In this document: positions 24,961-34,400 of the stretch, one piece after another
Position numbering within the stretch: the first letter of the stretch is position 1
How the letters are laid out: every line of letters begins with the position of its first letter
From: Hominimerdicola alba
GTDB taxonomy: Bacteria > Bacillota > Clostridia > Oscillospirales > Ruminococcaceae
DNA length: 64,000 nt
NCBI RefSeq assembly: GCF_900109655.1
Contig: NZ_FOAT01000002.1
Coordinates: 357,560-421,559, forward strand
Direction: 5' to 3'
Made by a program: the position numbers and the translations under genes
Notes under the pieces: model-generated
What the model saw: the letters and a program-made list of their open reading frames with translations, nothing else
Database searches by the model: none
What the model was told of the DNA's origin: nothing

Positions 24961-25536
24961 ATGTCAATTTTTTTAAGACTTACAGATATTGCAGTATTAT
25001 TATTCGCGTTTATATTTCCGATAGTGAGATGGTTTAAAAAGCCTTTGGAAGAAAAAAGGCAGCTTAGTTTTGGAAATATTTTAAATATTACAGGAAATAT
25101 GTTTGAACCGTTAATAGCAATGCTTTTTCTGATAAATTCTCTTTTCAATGTGGGTCACGGCGAAAAGCTGTATACCGAGATGGCATATTCGGACGACGGG
25201 ATAGTTGGTGTAGTAATGGTCAGTATCGTGATTTTCCTTTTAACACTGATCATTGGTGTCGCAAACAGATATAAACCAAAGGACTATTTGAAAAAAGGTT
25301 TGCTCCACTGGCTGATAGGTCTGGCGATAACGGGTCAGCATATAATCTTGAATCTCACGATAAAGAAACATCCCGAAAAATTCATTAACTACGACGTATA
25401 CACAGTCAGTGAGATGAAGACAAAATGTGTGCCATGTGCGCTGATAGGATCTTCTATATCGCTTGCAGTGTGTATAGGTCTGTGCATACTTATATGGTAT
25501 AGACATGAAATACGTGACCGCAAGGATATATACTGA
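24961..25536 (+). CDS. membrane protein of unknown function
   Basis: 191 residues with four to five hydrophobic segments (about residues 5-22, 38-62, 78-99, 115-130 and 156-180) and a basic C-terminal tail. No family recognised. GGAG lies before the ATG. The gene is clearly more AT-rich than its neighbours and uses codons such as TTA and ATT freely, which suggests transfer or relaxed constraint. A short duplicate of its 3' end lies directly upstream. Confidence 0.7.
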   Translation: MSIFLRLTDIAVLLFAFIFPIVRWFKKPLEEKRQLSFGNILNITGNMFEPLIAMLFLINSLFNVGHGEKLYTEMAYSDDGIVGVVMVSIVIFLLTLIIGVANRYKPKDYLKKGLLHWLIGLAITGQHIILNLTIKKHPEKFINYDVYTVSEMKTKCVPCALIGSSISLAVCIGLCILIWYRHEIRDRKDIY

Positions 25537-25639
25537 CATAAGAAAACGTAAAGAAGATAAACACTTTTTGTGAAAGCAGGGAGTGATCCTGATGTACATT
25601 ATCAGGGAAAAGAAAAACGGATTTTGATATGGAGAGAGT

Positions 25640-26323
25640 ATGAAGATAAAAACACTGGCGGCTGTGCTTGCACTGATGATGCTGGCAGGCTGCGGCAAGG
25701 CGGCAGAGGTCAATTCCGATGATAACAGCACTGCGGGGCTGAAAGTTGAAACTCCCGAACAGCTTGCTGAGGAGAAAGAGGTCTATGCCGATGACACCTA
25801 CGGCAACAGCCGCACTGCGGCATTTCTTGCGAAGATAGACAGCCACGACTTTGCCATAAAGCTGAAGTCTGAACGTTCAGGCGGCGGTGAGGTCATCGAA
25901 GAGGTGGAAGTCAGCGGGAATATACTGCATGACGTATACAAGAATACCGACGGCATTGTTACTGCCGAGCTTTATATAGTTGACGGCGGCATATGGTGCG
26001 TGACTAACGAGGGCAGCTCGAATGTCACCTATCAGGGCTTTGACAACGGCTACGACGACCATGTTAGAGAATGTGTTTTCCACTGCGTGACAATCGGAGA
26101 TGCCGAAAAGTACGGCGGACGGACAGAAGGTTCTGTCGAGAAGATGCTCGGTAAGAGCGATGGTTCCGGATCATTGTTCACCTACGGTGATGACGGTGTC
26201 CTCAGAAGCTACGAGGGTAGCGGGGCACACTATGAGGTGCTGGAATTCAGAGAGGGCATAGGCGAACTGCAATTGCCCGAAAATGTTCGTTCAGCGATAG
26301 AAAATAAGGATATTTACGGATAG
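25640..26323 (+). CDS. lipoprotein of unknown function, tandem paralogue 1
   Basis: 227 residues. Signal peptide with lipobox LAGC (Cys near residue 18), then a short acidic linker. The mature domain starts with an AAFLAKIDSHDFAIKL segment, a variant of the motif shared by the next two genes, followed by beta-rich sequence with V..LYIVDGGIWCV and ending in ELQLPENV. GGAGAGAG precedes the ATG. It is the first of three adjacent, similarly organised lipoprotein genes, spaced by 9 and 8 bases, clearly one operon. Function unknown. Confidence 0.78.
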   Translation: MKIKTLAAVLALMMLAGCGKAAEVNSDDNSTAGLKVETPEQLAEEKEVYADDTYGNSRTAAFLAKIDSHDFAIKLKSERSGGGEVIEEVEVSGNILHDVYKNTDGIVTAELYIVDGGIWCVTNEGSSNVTYQGFDNGYDDHVRECVFHCVTIGDAEKYGGRTEGSVEKMLGKSDGSGSLFTYGDDGVLRSYEGSGAHYEVLEFREGIGELQLPENVRSAIENKDIYG

Positions 26324-26332
26324 GAGATCTTT

Positions 26333-27076
26333 ATGGATAAGAAGATATTTATTACAATAGCAGCGGTCTGCATTATGCTGACAGGCTGCGGCAGTAAAAA
26401 TGATACATCATCGGCTGATAACGATTCAAGAGTTGCAGGCGGGGCTGTTACAAAGGTGACTACTCAGGAAGAGGACACAGCAGCCGAGGAAAGCAAGACT
26501 GAGGACAGCAAAGCTGAGGAAGAAGACAGCAAAGCCTCCGATGAGGGCGAAGCTCAGGGCCCCACAGGGGCAGACAGCTATGAGCACAGCCTCACAGCAG
26601 CCTTTGCAGATCAGCTGAACACCAGAAATTTCTCGGTGACTTATGCACAGAACGATATCGACAGCGGCGAGGGTATGCAGCTGCAGTATGAGGAGACCTT
26701 AGAGGTCAACGGCACAGGCGGACACCAGACCATCATCAATGCAGACGGTTCCATAAACGAGGTCTACATCGTAGACGGTGCCTGCTATTCGGCTGATGAA
26801 AACGGCGAGCTCCAGATAACTGCAATGGGAAATGTTATGGGTGATATATGCTCCATGGTATTTGGTTTCTCACCTGCAGAATCTGAATTCAAAGGCGCTG
26901 AAACATACAGCGACGGTACAGTTCAGGAAACTTTTGTCGATGAGACCAACGTGACTTTCGTATGCACATATGCTGACGGCAAACTGACATCCTGCGATGG
27001 TGCAGGTTATCTGCGGGATTACAAGGGCTTCACAGAAGGCGGCGTTGACGAGATAAAACTGCCTGAGGGCAACTGA
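26333..27076 (+). CDS. lipoprotein of unknown function, tandem paralogue 2
   Basis: 247 residues. Lipobox LTGC (Cys near residue 19), then a long Glu/Asp/Ser linker to about residue 78. The folded part opens with SYEHSLTAAFADQLNTRNFS, then LEVNGTGGHQTI, EVYIVDGACYS and a final DEIKLPEGN. These markers align with the third gene and more loosely with the first. AGGAG precedes the ATG. Probably an extracytoplasmic lipoprotein whose domain occurs repeatedly in the genome. Function unknown. Confidence 0.8.
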   Translation: MDKKIFITIAAVCIMLTGCGSKNDTSSADNDSRVAGGAVTKVTTQEEDTAAEESKTEDSKAEEEDSKASDEGEAQGPTGADSYEHSLTAAFADQLNTRNFSVTYAQNDIDSGEGMQLQYEETLEVNGTGGHQTIINADGSINEVYIVDGACYSADENGELQITAMGNVMGDICSMVFGFSPAESEFKGAETYSDGTVQETFVDETNVTFVCTYADGKLTSCDGAGYLRDYKGFTEGGVDEIKLPEGN

Positions 27077-27084
27077 CGGACATA

Positions 27085-27801
27085 ATGAGAAGAGTTTTGA
27101 TATATCTGACCGCAGTTGTGATATGTTTGGCATTATCGGGCTGCGAAAAAAACAGCAATGATGAGAATGTTTCCTCAGCCATCGGTGACAGTGATACTGT
27201 GACAATGGAGACTGCTGACTGCTATGAGGACAGCCTGACAAAAGCCTTTACCGAAAAGCTGGAGGGCGAAAAGCTCACGATAGATGTAACTGTTACCATT
27301 GACTATGAAAATGAGAAAATAGGCGAAGACAGGATGTCACGAGTGCTTGAAGTTAACGGAGAAAACAGACATCTTGTTGTAGGTCTTGAAAGCGGCGATA
27401 TTGAATTCTATCAGACTGAAGGCAAAACATGGGTAGTCTATCCCGAAAAAAAGGAGATAAAGCCTCTGAACAGCAACGGCTTTTTCGGAGCAAACAATGC
27501 AGAAACTGTTCTGGGAAATGTGCCCGAAAGCGGGGACTTCGTTTCGGCGGAAAATTTTTCAGACGGGAACATTCGGGAAATATTTGATATTGACGGGATC
27601 AGGACAGTTTTTACTTATGATGAAAAAACAGGCGGACTTACAGACATAGAATATGAAACAGATTCTATACCCGGTGACAATAAAGCCGTGATAAATGTAG
27701 CTGTGAACAGCTTTGCAGAGGACTGCGGTGAGATAAAATTACCAGAGGGGTATACGATGACAGAATGGTATGGCTCGGCTGTATCACAGACAGGGAGGTA
27801 A
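27085..27801 (+). CDS. lipoprotein of unknown function, tandem paralogue 3
   Basis: 238 residues. Lipobox LSGC (Cys near residue 20), short linker, then CYEDSLTKAFTEKLEGEKLT, LEVNGENRHLVV, a central DIEFYQTEGKTWVVY strand pair and GEIKLPEGYTM near the end. Most similar to paralogue 2. No strong ribosome-binding site stands before the ATG, so translation may be coupled to the previous gene eight bases upstream. plsX starts five bases after its stop codon. Confidence 0.8.
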   Translation: MRRVLIYLTAVVICLALSGCEKNSNDENVSSAIGDSDTVTMETADCYEDSLTKAFTEKLEGEKLTIDVTVTIDYENEKIGEDRMSRVLEVNGENRHLVVGLESGDIEFYQTEGKTWVVYPEKKEIKPLNSNGFFGANNAETVLGNVPESGDFVSAENFSDGNIREIFDIDGIRTVFTYDEKTGGLTDIEYETDSIPGDNKAVINVAVNSFAEDCGEIKLPEGYTMTEWYGSAVSQTGR

Positions 27802-27805
27802 AACA

Positions 27806-28810
27806 ATGAACATAGTAATGGACGCATTCGGCGGCGATAATGCACCGCTGGAAGTTATAAAGGGCGCAGTTGACGCTCACAGGGATTTCGGTGTTGATAT
27901 CACTCTGGTGGGCGATGAGAAGAAGATAAAGGACTGTGCGGCTAAGAACAGCCTTGATATATCGGCACTGAAAATACGCCATGCCGATACCGTTATAGAG
28001 ATATGCGAAGAACCTACCGAGGTCATCAAGGGCAAAAAGGACTGCTCGATGGCTGTGGGTATGCAGCTGCTTGCTGAGGGCGAGGGCGACGCTTTCGTAT
28101 CCGCAGGCTCAACAGGTGCGCTGGTAGTGGGTGCTACTTTCATCGTAAAGAGGATAAAGGGCATCAAGCGTCCCGCGCTGGCGACTATACTGCCTACCGC
28201 AGGCAAGCCTACCATGCTTCTGGACAGCGGCGCAAATGCAGACTGCCGTCCCGAGATGCTGGTACAGTTCGGCATAATGGGCAGTGCTTACATGAATAAG
28301 ATACTGGGCGTGGATAAGCCCAGAGTAGCTCTGGCAAATATCGGCGCTGAGGAATCCAAGGGCAGAGAGCTTGAACTGGAGACCTACAAACAGCTGAAAA
28401 CAGCTCCCGTGAATTTTGTGGGTAATATCGAAGCAAGACAGCTCCCTCTGGGCGACTGCGATGTATGCGTGGCTGACGGCTTCTGCGGAAACCTTATGCT
28501 GAAACTCTACGAGGGCATGGGCAAGTTCTTTGCGGGCGAGCTTAAAGGCATATTCAAGAGCAGTGCAAAGAGCAAGCTTGCGGCTGTTATGGTAATGAAA
28601 GATATCAACAATTTCAAGAAGAAGATAGATTATTCGGAGTACGGCGGAGCACCCCTGCTGGGTACTGCAAAGCCTGTTATAAAAGCCCACGGAAGTTCGG
28701 ATGCAAAGGCATTCTATAATGCAGTAAGGCAGGCGAAACAGTTTACCGAGACAGGTGTTATCGATACGATAACAGACGCACTCGCGCAGATGAAGAAGGT
28801 GCAGGAATAA
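27806..28810 (+). CDS. plsX: phosphate acyltransferase PlsX
   Basis: About 334 residues; makes acyl-phosphate from acyl-ACP in phospholipid synthesis. I start at ATG 27806, where GGGAGGT lies upstream and the family N-terminus NIVMDAFGGDNAP begins; an upstream in-frame ATG at 27770 lies inside the lipoprotein gene. Other features: VSAGSTGALVVGATFIVKRI, RPALATILPT and GNLMLKLYEG. The stop overlaps the rnc start (TAATG). No acyl carrier protein gene lies between plsX and rnc, unlike in many Firmicutes. Confidence 0.95.
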   Translation: MNIVMDAFGGDNAPLEVIKGAVDAHRDFGVDITLVGDEKKIKDCAAKNSLDISALKIRHADTVIEICEEPTEVIKGKKDCSMAVGMQLLAEGEGDAFVSAGSTGALVVGATFIVKRIKGIKRPALATILPTAGKPTMLLDSGANADCRPEMLVQFGIMGSAYMNKILGVDKPRVALANIGAEESKGRELELETYKQLKTAPVNFVGNIEARQLPLGDCDVCVADGFCGNLMLKLYEGMGKFFAGELKGIFKSSAKSKLAAVMVMKDINNFKKKIDYSEYGGAPLLGTAKPVIKAHGSSDAKAFYNAVRQAKQFTETGVIDTITDALAQMKKVQE

Positions 28811-29508
28811 TGGACGAGCAAAAGAGCCTTGAAGTATTTCAGAAGAAAATAGGCTACCGATTCAAGAATGACAAGCTGCTTTATGAAGCATTGTCACATT
28901 CCAGCTTTGCCAACGAGAACAAAAAACAGCGCCACAGCAACGAGCGCCTTGAATTTCTGGGAGATTCGGTGCTTTCCATAGTGGTATCTGATTACATCTT
29001 CGAGCATTTCAAGCATTTGCCCGAGGGTGAGCTGACAAAGCTGAGAGCATCGCTGGTATGTGAGAAAGCACTGTTTGAGTTCTCCCATAAGATAGAGCTT
29101 GGAAAGTTCATCTTTCTCGGCAAGGGCGAGGAGCTTACAGGGGGCAGAGAGCGTGCTTCGATAGTATCGGATGCGATGGAAGCAGTTATCGCTGCCATAT
29201 ATCTTGACGGCGGCATAGAAGCGGCAAGAAAGCACATAATGAACTTTCTGCCAAAGGATATCAGCCCTGCGCACACGGACACATTCCATGATTACAAGAC
29301 CGTATTGCAGGAGATAATCCAGCGCAATCCCGAAGAAAAGGTTGAGTACTTTTTAAAGGGCGAGGACGGTCCCGACCATGACAAGAGATTCACTGTGCAG
29401 GTGAAGCTGAACAACAATGTGATAGGTGAGGGCATAGGCAGGTCGAAGAAGAATGCCGAGCAGAATGCGGCGAAAGAAGCTTTGGCACTTATGGGAATCA
29501 AGATCTGA
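28810..29508 (+). CDS. rnc: ribonuclease III
   Basis: 232 residues. The catalytic domain carries the signature NERLEFLGDSVLSIVV with the conserved Glu and Asp, and DAMEAVIAAIYLD with the second acidic pair. A double-stranded RNA-binding domain follows from about residue 158 (DYKTVLQEIIQR... ending GIGRSKKNAEQNAAKEAL). Cleaves rRNA precursors and structured RNAs; a possible processor of the large RNA at 5-6.5 kb, though that is only speculation. One-base overlap with plsX. Confidence 0.97.
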   Translation: MDEQKSLEVFQKKIGYRFKNDKLLYEALSHSSFANENKKQRHSNERLEFLGDSVLSIVVSDYIFEHFKHLPEGELTKLRASLVCEKALFEFSHKIELGKFIFLGKGEELTGGRERASIVSDAMEAVIAAIYLDGGIEAARKHIMNFLPKDISPAHTDTFHDYKTVLQEIIQRNPEEKVEYFLKGEDGPDHDKRFTVQVKLNNNVIGEGIGRSKKNAEQNAAKEALALMGIKI

Positions 29509-29511
29509 TCT

Positions 29512-29945
29512 AATTCATAATTCATAATTCACAATTCATAATTGTGGGTGAGGGCGGTGAGTACGCTGTGCTTAGGATAGCATGGCGGTGAGCGCTGGAA
29601 ACTTTGACGCAGACTGAGCTTGATAAGCACAACAAAGAAGTGGGCGAAGAGAGCTTTGGGTCAAGCCTTTCGCGAAAGGCTTGCGGGAGTTTGAGGGCAG
29701 AGCCCTCAATCACCAAGGCGCAAAGCCAAATGCATAGCGAACTATAAGAGCATAGCAAACTACTGACCAATAAAGGCGCGGGCGGTCACAAAAAATACCG
29801 CGTCTGCAAAAGCATGATATCCGCACAAACTACCTGCGTGAATGACCGCACGCGCCCGCCATCGGACAGCGATAGCGTTTCCGATGGCTCGACCCGTAAG
29901 GGGCGACCCCCTGTACATCGCAGTATGTTCGTGAAAGCGCACCGC
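29512..29945 (+). repeat. AT-rich direct repeats and dispersed repeat copy 3 (without parS)
   Basis: AATTCATAAT-type units (29512-29545) lead into a 300-base element (about 29630-29945) with AGAGCTTTGG, AAGCCTTTCGCGAAAGGCTT, a GAGGGC/GCCCTC stem, an ATCGGA/TCCGAT hairpin and GCTCGACCCG, in the same order as copies 1 and 2. Beyond CGCAGTATG the sequence diverges and the parS palindrome is absent. No gene inside. Confidence 0.78.
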
Positions 29946-29996
29946 AGTCCCTAAGATCAAGAACCCCAAATAATCCAACAGAAAAGAGGCGCACAA

Positions 29997-31010
29997 ATGC
30001 ACAGCAACATATCAATATTCGTACCCCACGTGGGGTGTCCGCATAAGTGCGCATTCTGTGACCAGAGGACTATCACCGGTGAGCAGAAACTCCCCCATAA
30101 AGAGGACGTTGAACGCGCCTGTTTGCAGGCTCTGGAAGAGGTAAGCGATATCACCGATACTGAGATAGCATTCTTCGGCGGAAGCTTTACGGCTATACCC
30201 AGAGATTATATGCTCGAACTGCTGACAGCGGCGTATAAGTTCGCTGGCGAAGGCAAATTCAAAGGAATAAGGCTTTCGACCCGCCCCGATTATATCAACA
30301 GCGAGATACTCGATATCCTTAAACAGTACGGCGTTACTGCTATCGAACTGGGCGCACAGTCAATGTCCGATGAAGTTCTGGAAGCCAACGAGAGAGGTCA
30401 TACCGCCGAGGACGTAAGGCAGGCAAGCAAGCTTATCCGTGAATACGGCTTTGAACTGGGCTTGCAGATGATGGTGGGGCTCTATAAAAGCGGTCATCAG
30501 CAGGAGGACGAGACTTTTAACGAGATAATGGCTATCCATCCCGATACCGTCAGGATATATCCTGTGGTGATACTGAAACACACCCGCCTTGCGGAACTTC
30601 TGGCGAGCGGTGAGTATAAGCCCATGAGCTTCGATGAAGTGCTTTCCCTTTCAACAAGGGCGCTGGGTGCTTTCACGGAAGCAGGCATAAAAGTGATAAA
30701 GTGCGGTCTCCATGCCAGCGAGTTCGTTGAAAAGGACATGGTGGGAGGATTTTACCACCCCGCTTTCAGGGAACTCTGCGAGGGCATGATTTACAGGCAG
30801 GCAATCGAAAAAGCTCTAGGTGATGCCCCTGAAAATGGTACTTACACATTTATCATCGGCAAGGGCTGTATCAGCAAGGCTGTGGGTCACAAGCGGGCTA
30901 ACAGAGAGTATTTTGAAAAGTCAGGTCTGCGGATAAAGTTCACAGAGGACAATGATATACCGCTTTATGAAGTCAGGCTGATAAAATCCGAGGGTTCGGA
31001 AAATGTATGA
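29997..31010 (+). CDS. Elp3-like radical SAM protein
   Basis: 337 residues. The radical SAM cluster motif is CPHKCAFC near residue 14 (C-x3-C-x2-C), followed by FFGGSFTAIP, RLSTRPDYI and IELGAQSM, all as in the Elp3/YhcC-like group. Such proteins are annotated as tRNA- or oxidoreductase-related, but this subgroup, found next to rnc and smc in Clostridia, has no firm function; I infer none. AGAGGCG stands upstream of the ATG. It overlaps the next gene by eight bases. Confidence 0.85.
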   Translation: MHSNISIFVPHVGCPHKCAFCDQRTITGEQKLPHKEDVERACLQALEEVSDITDTEIAFFGGSFTAIPRDYMLELLTAAYKFAGEGKFKGIRLSTRPDYINSEILDILKQYGVTAIELGAQSMSDEVLEANERGHTAEDVRQASKLIREYGFELGLQMMVGLYKSGHQQEDETFNEIMAIHPDTVRIYPVVILKHTRLAELLASGEYKPMSFDEVLSLSTRALGAFTEAGIKVIKCGLHASEFVEKDMVGGFYHPAFRELCEGMIYRQAIEKALGDAPENGTYTFIIGKGCISKAVGHKRANREYFEKSGLRIKFTEDNDIPLYEVRLIKSEGSENV

Positions 31011-31431
31011 AGAACTGATAAAGGATATACTTTACGAAACCTTGCTGACTATCCTTATGGTGCGGAATATCTTCATGCTGAGAAAAGCGCGGGCATTACG
31101 GCGTGATGTTAAGGCGGGCAAGACTGAAAAGGTCAAAGCTAGGATAACGCTGGTAAGATTCTCGGTCGAACCGCGTGGCAGAATGGCACGGGGAGAGTAT
31201 GAGAAGGACGGCAGGAAGATAAAGTGCAGTATGATATGCGCCTGCTCGATGCACTATATCCACCGAAAGGACGAGATAGAGGTCATAATCGGGGAAAGCG
31301 ACGGACGCTTTTTCGCACTGGATGAACAGCAAACAAAGAACGCTGTGATCACATGGTGGGTGTTAACTTTTCTTCCGGGAGTGTATGTGCTGATATTTTT
31401 GGTGGATATAATATATCAGATAACAAAGTAA
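31003..31431 (+). CDS. membrane-associated protein of unknown function
   Basis: 142 residues with a hydrophobic N-terminal stretch (about residues 7-25), a basic central beta-rich domain (VKARITLVRFSVEPRGRMARGEY) and a C-terminal transmembrane segment (residues about 115-137). It resembles small DUF3592-type membrane proteins in outline, but I cannot assign it. It overlaps the radical SAM gene and precedes smc by 22 bases. Confidence 0.7.
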   Translation: MYEELIKDILYETLLTILMVRNIFMLRKARALRRDVKAGKTEKVKARITLVRFSVEPRGRMARGEYEKDGRKIKCSMICACSMHYIHRKDEIEVIIGESDGRFFALDEQQTKNAVITWWVLTFLPGVYVLIFLVDIIYQITK

Positions 31432-31453
31432 TTACGAAAGGCGGTGAAAAATA

Positions 31454-34400
31454 ATGTATCTGCGCGGACTGGAATTGCAGGGATTCAAATCCTTCCCCGA
31501 TAAGACGGTGCTGACCTTCGGCAAGGGCATAACTGCCGTGGTGGGACCAAACGGTTCGGGAAAAAGCAATATCTCCGATGCTATGCGCTGGGTAATGGGC
31601 GAGCAGTCGTCTAAAGCGCTTCGCGGCGAGAAGATGGCAGGCGTTATTTTCCACGGCTGTGCCACAAGGAAGGAGTCGCCTTTTGCACAGGTGACCCTTA
31701 CCATAGATAACGAGGACGGAGCTCTCGGTGTTGACAGCGAGATGGTGTCGGTGACGAGAAAGCTCTATAAAAACGGCGACAGCGAATATCTTATAAACGG
31801 CAGCCCTGTTCGTCTTAAAGACGTAAACGAGCTGTTCATGGATACGGGTCTGGGTAAGGACGGCTATTCAATAGTCGGTCAGGGACGTATCGCGGATATC
31901 GTCAACGGCAAGGGCAGCGACAGGAGAGAGATCTTTGAGGAAGCTGCGGGCGTGGCGAAATTCCGTTATAAAAAGCAGGAGGCAGAGCGCAAGCTTATCG
32001 ATGCGGAGGACAATATTTCCCGCCTTAACGATATCATTGCAGAGCTTGAAGCGCGTATCGGACCTCTTGAAAAGCAGTGCGAAAAGGCTAAGAAGTTCAA
32101 GGTTCTGGACGATGAAAAGACCACACTGGAAGTATCGGTTTGGGTTACAAAGCTGGAACAGTACCGCACTAAACTGGCTGAAAATGAAGAGCGCATCGCC
32201 CTGCTGAAAGAGCAGTATGAAACTCTGAGTGCCGAGCTGGCTGAAGCCGAGGCTCAGATAGAAAAAGACCTGCGCAGCAGCGCGGAATGTGCGGCTGATG
32301 CTGACGATATCTCCGAGAAGATACACGAGGCAGAGCTTTCCGCAAGGGGCGGCGAAGCTGATATAGCTGTATGCGAGAACGACATAGCTCATATTGAGGA
32401 AAATATTTCAAGGCTGAAAGAGCAGATAGAAAACTCCCGTGCTGATAAATACTTTCTTGAATCGGAGCTTAAACAGCGCAGGGAAGAACTGGATTCTCTG
32501 GGCAAAAAGCAGACGGAAGCCGCAGAAGCAGTGGCAGAAAAGGAAAAGGAATTCGACAGACTGCTGACCGAAGCCGACGAATCGGATAAGGCGGTAAGCG
32601 AGGTGAATTCTGCCATAAGCGCGGCTTATCTGGAAAAATCAAGGCTTAGCTTCACGGCTGAGAGCCTGAAAAACACCATACAGGAAACTGCCGAAAGACT
32701 GGCAGAGCTTGCTGAGGACAACGCGGAAACTGTCAGAAACAAGGAACTTGCTGACAAGGAACTTGCCAAGCTCAGAAAACAGCATACAGAAAAGCAGGAC
32801 GCAAAGAACGAAAAGGAAAACGTTCTGGGCGGCATGACGAAACTGCTGGATAAGAGGAAAGAAAAGCTGGATACCGCTGTCAGCACCTTTGCGCAGGCGG
32901 ACAGCAGACTGACCGAGATAAACAGCAGACTTAATATACTCAAAGACCTGGAACGCTCCATGGAAGGCTTCGGGTATGCGGTAAAACACATAATGAACGC
33001 GGTGAAGCAGGGTCGCATAAGCGGTGTCTGCGGAACTGTGGCACAGCTTGTGGGCGTAAAGAGCGAGTACTCAGTTGCGGTGGAAACTGCACTTGGCGGT
33101 GCGTTACAGAATATCGTTGTTGAAAACGAAGATTCTGCAAAGCGCGGTATACGTCTGCTGAAAGAAAGCAAGGCGGGCAGAGCGACTTTCCTGCCTATAA
33201 CCTCGGTAAAGGGTACACGCCTTGAAAATGACAGGCTGGAAAACGAGGACGGTTTCGTGGCGCTGGGCTGTGATATCGTCACCTACGACAAAAAGTACGA
33301 GGGCATAGTCCGCAGTCTGCTGGGCAGGATATGCATAGCCGAAGATATCGATTCGGCTTCGCGTATCGCAAAAGCCTACGGATACAAGTTCCGCATAGTA
33401 ACGCTGGACGGTCAGGTGGTAAACGCAGGCGGTTCGTACACGGGCGGCAGTGTATCAAAAAGCACGGGAATACTCACCCGTAAGAACGAGATAAACGACC
33501 TTGAATCTAAGCGCGGCAAGCTTGAAGCAGAGCGTTCTGCGGCGGCTGAGGAAAAAGAAAAGCTGACAAACGAAGTTCACAAGATGGCGGCGGATATCGA
33601 GGGCGCAAAGGAACAGTTGACTGTCCTGAACGGCGACTGTATCCGTATTGAAGCCGAGATAAAGCGTGTCAGCGGGCTGGCTGAGAGCTATGAAAAGATA
33701 CTCTCCGACAGCGGTGAGGAAGAAAAGAAACTCCGCGAAAAGGGCGAACAGGCTGACAAGGAGCTTGACAAGACACTGAAAGACACCGCCGAGGTGGATA
33801 AGAAGATATTTGAAAAGGAAGCCGAGCTGGCAGGTTCTCAGGAGGAGCAGGAAAAGCTGAAATCCCGAAGGAATGAGATAAGCGGCGAGCTTTCGGAACT
33901 GCGCGTAAAGGGCGCGGAGCTCTCAAAGGATATCGAGACCTGCAAGGAATCTATAGCGAGCCTTGAAAAGACCATCACCGACCGCGACAGCGACGGCGGC
34001 AAGCTGGCTCTTGAGATAGAGAGCGAAAAGGAAAAGATAAAGGGCAAGAATACCGATATCGAAGCCATAAAGCAGAAGATAAAGGACAGCGAAGCCCTTG
34101 CGGTAAAGCTTAAAGACGATATGGAAGAAGCCCGCAGAAAACAGCGGGAGTATTCCGACAGCGCCGAAAAGCTCAGGTCTTCACAGAAGAACAAGCTGGA
34201 AGAAAAGGAAACCCTTGCGGCACAGCTTAGCCGCGGTGAGGAGCGTAAAAATGCCATCACGGCAGACTTCGACAAGCTGGTGAACAAGCTGTGGGACGAG
34301 TACGAACTCACCCGAAGCACAGCCGCAGAAAAGGCACAGCCTGTTGAGGATATGACAGAAGCCGAGAAGCATCTGACAGAGCTGAAAAACAAGATACGCG

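Noticed and set aside
30018..30039. ACCCCACGTGGGGT palindrome as a fourth parS-like site
   Set aside because: It lies inside the radical SAM gene (encoding part of its VPHVGCP motif), and flanking bases do not match TGTT/AACA of the parS consensus.
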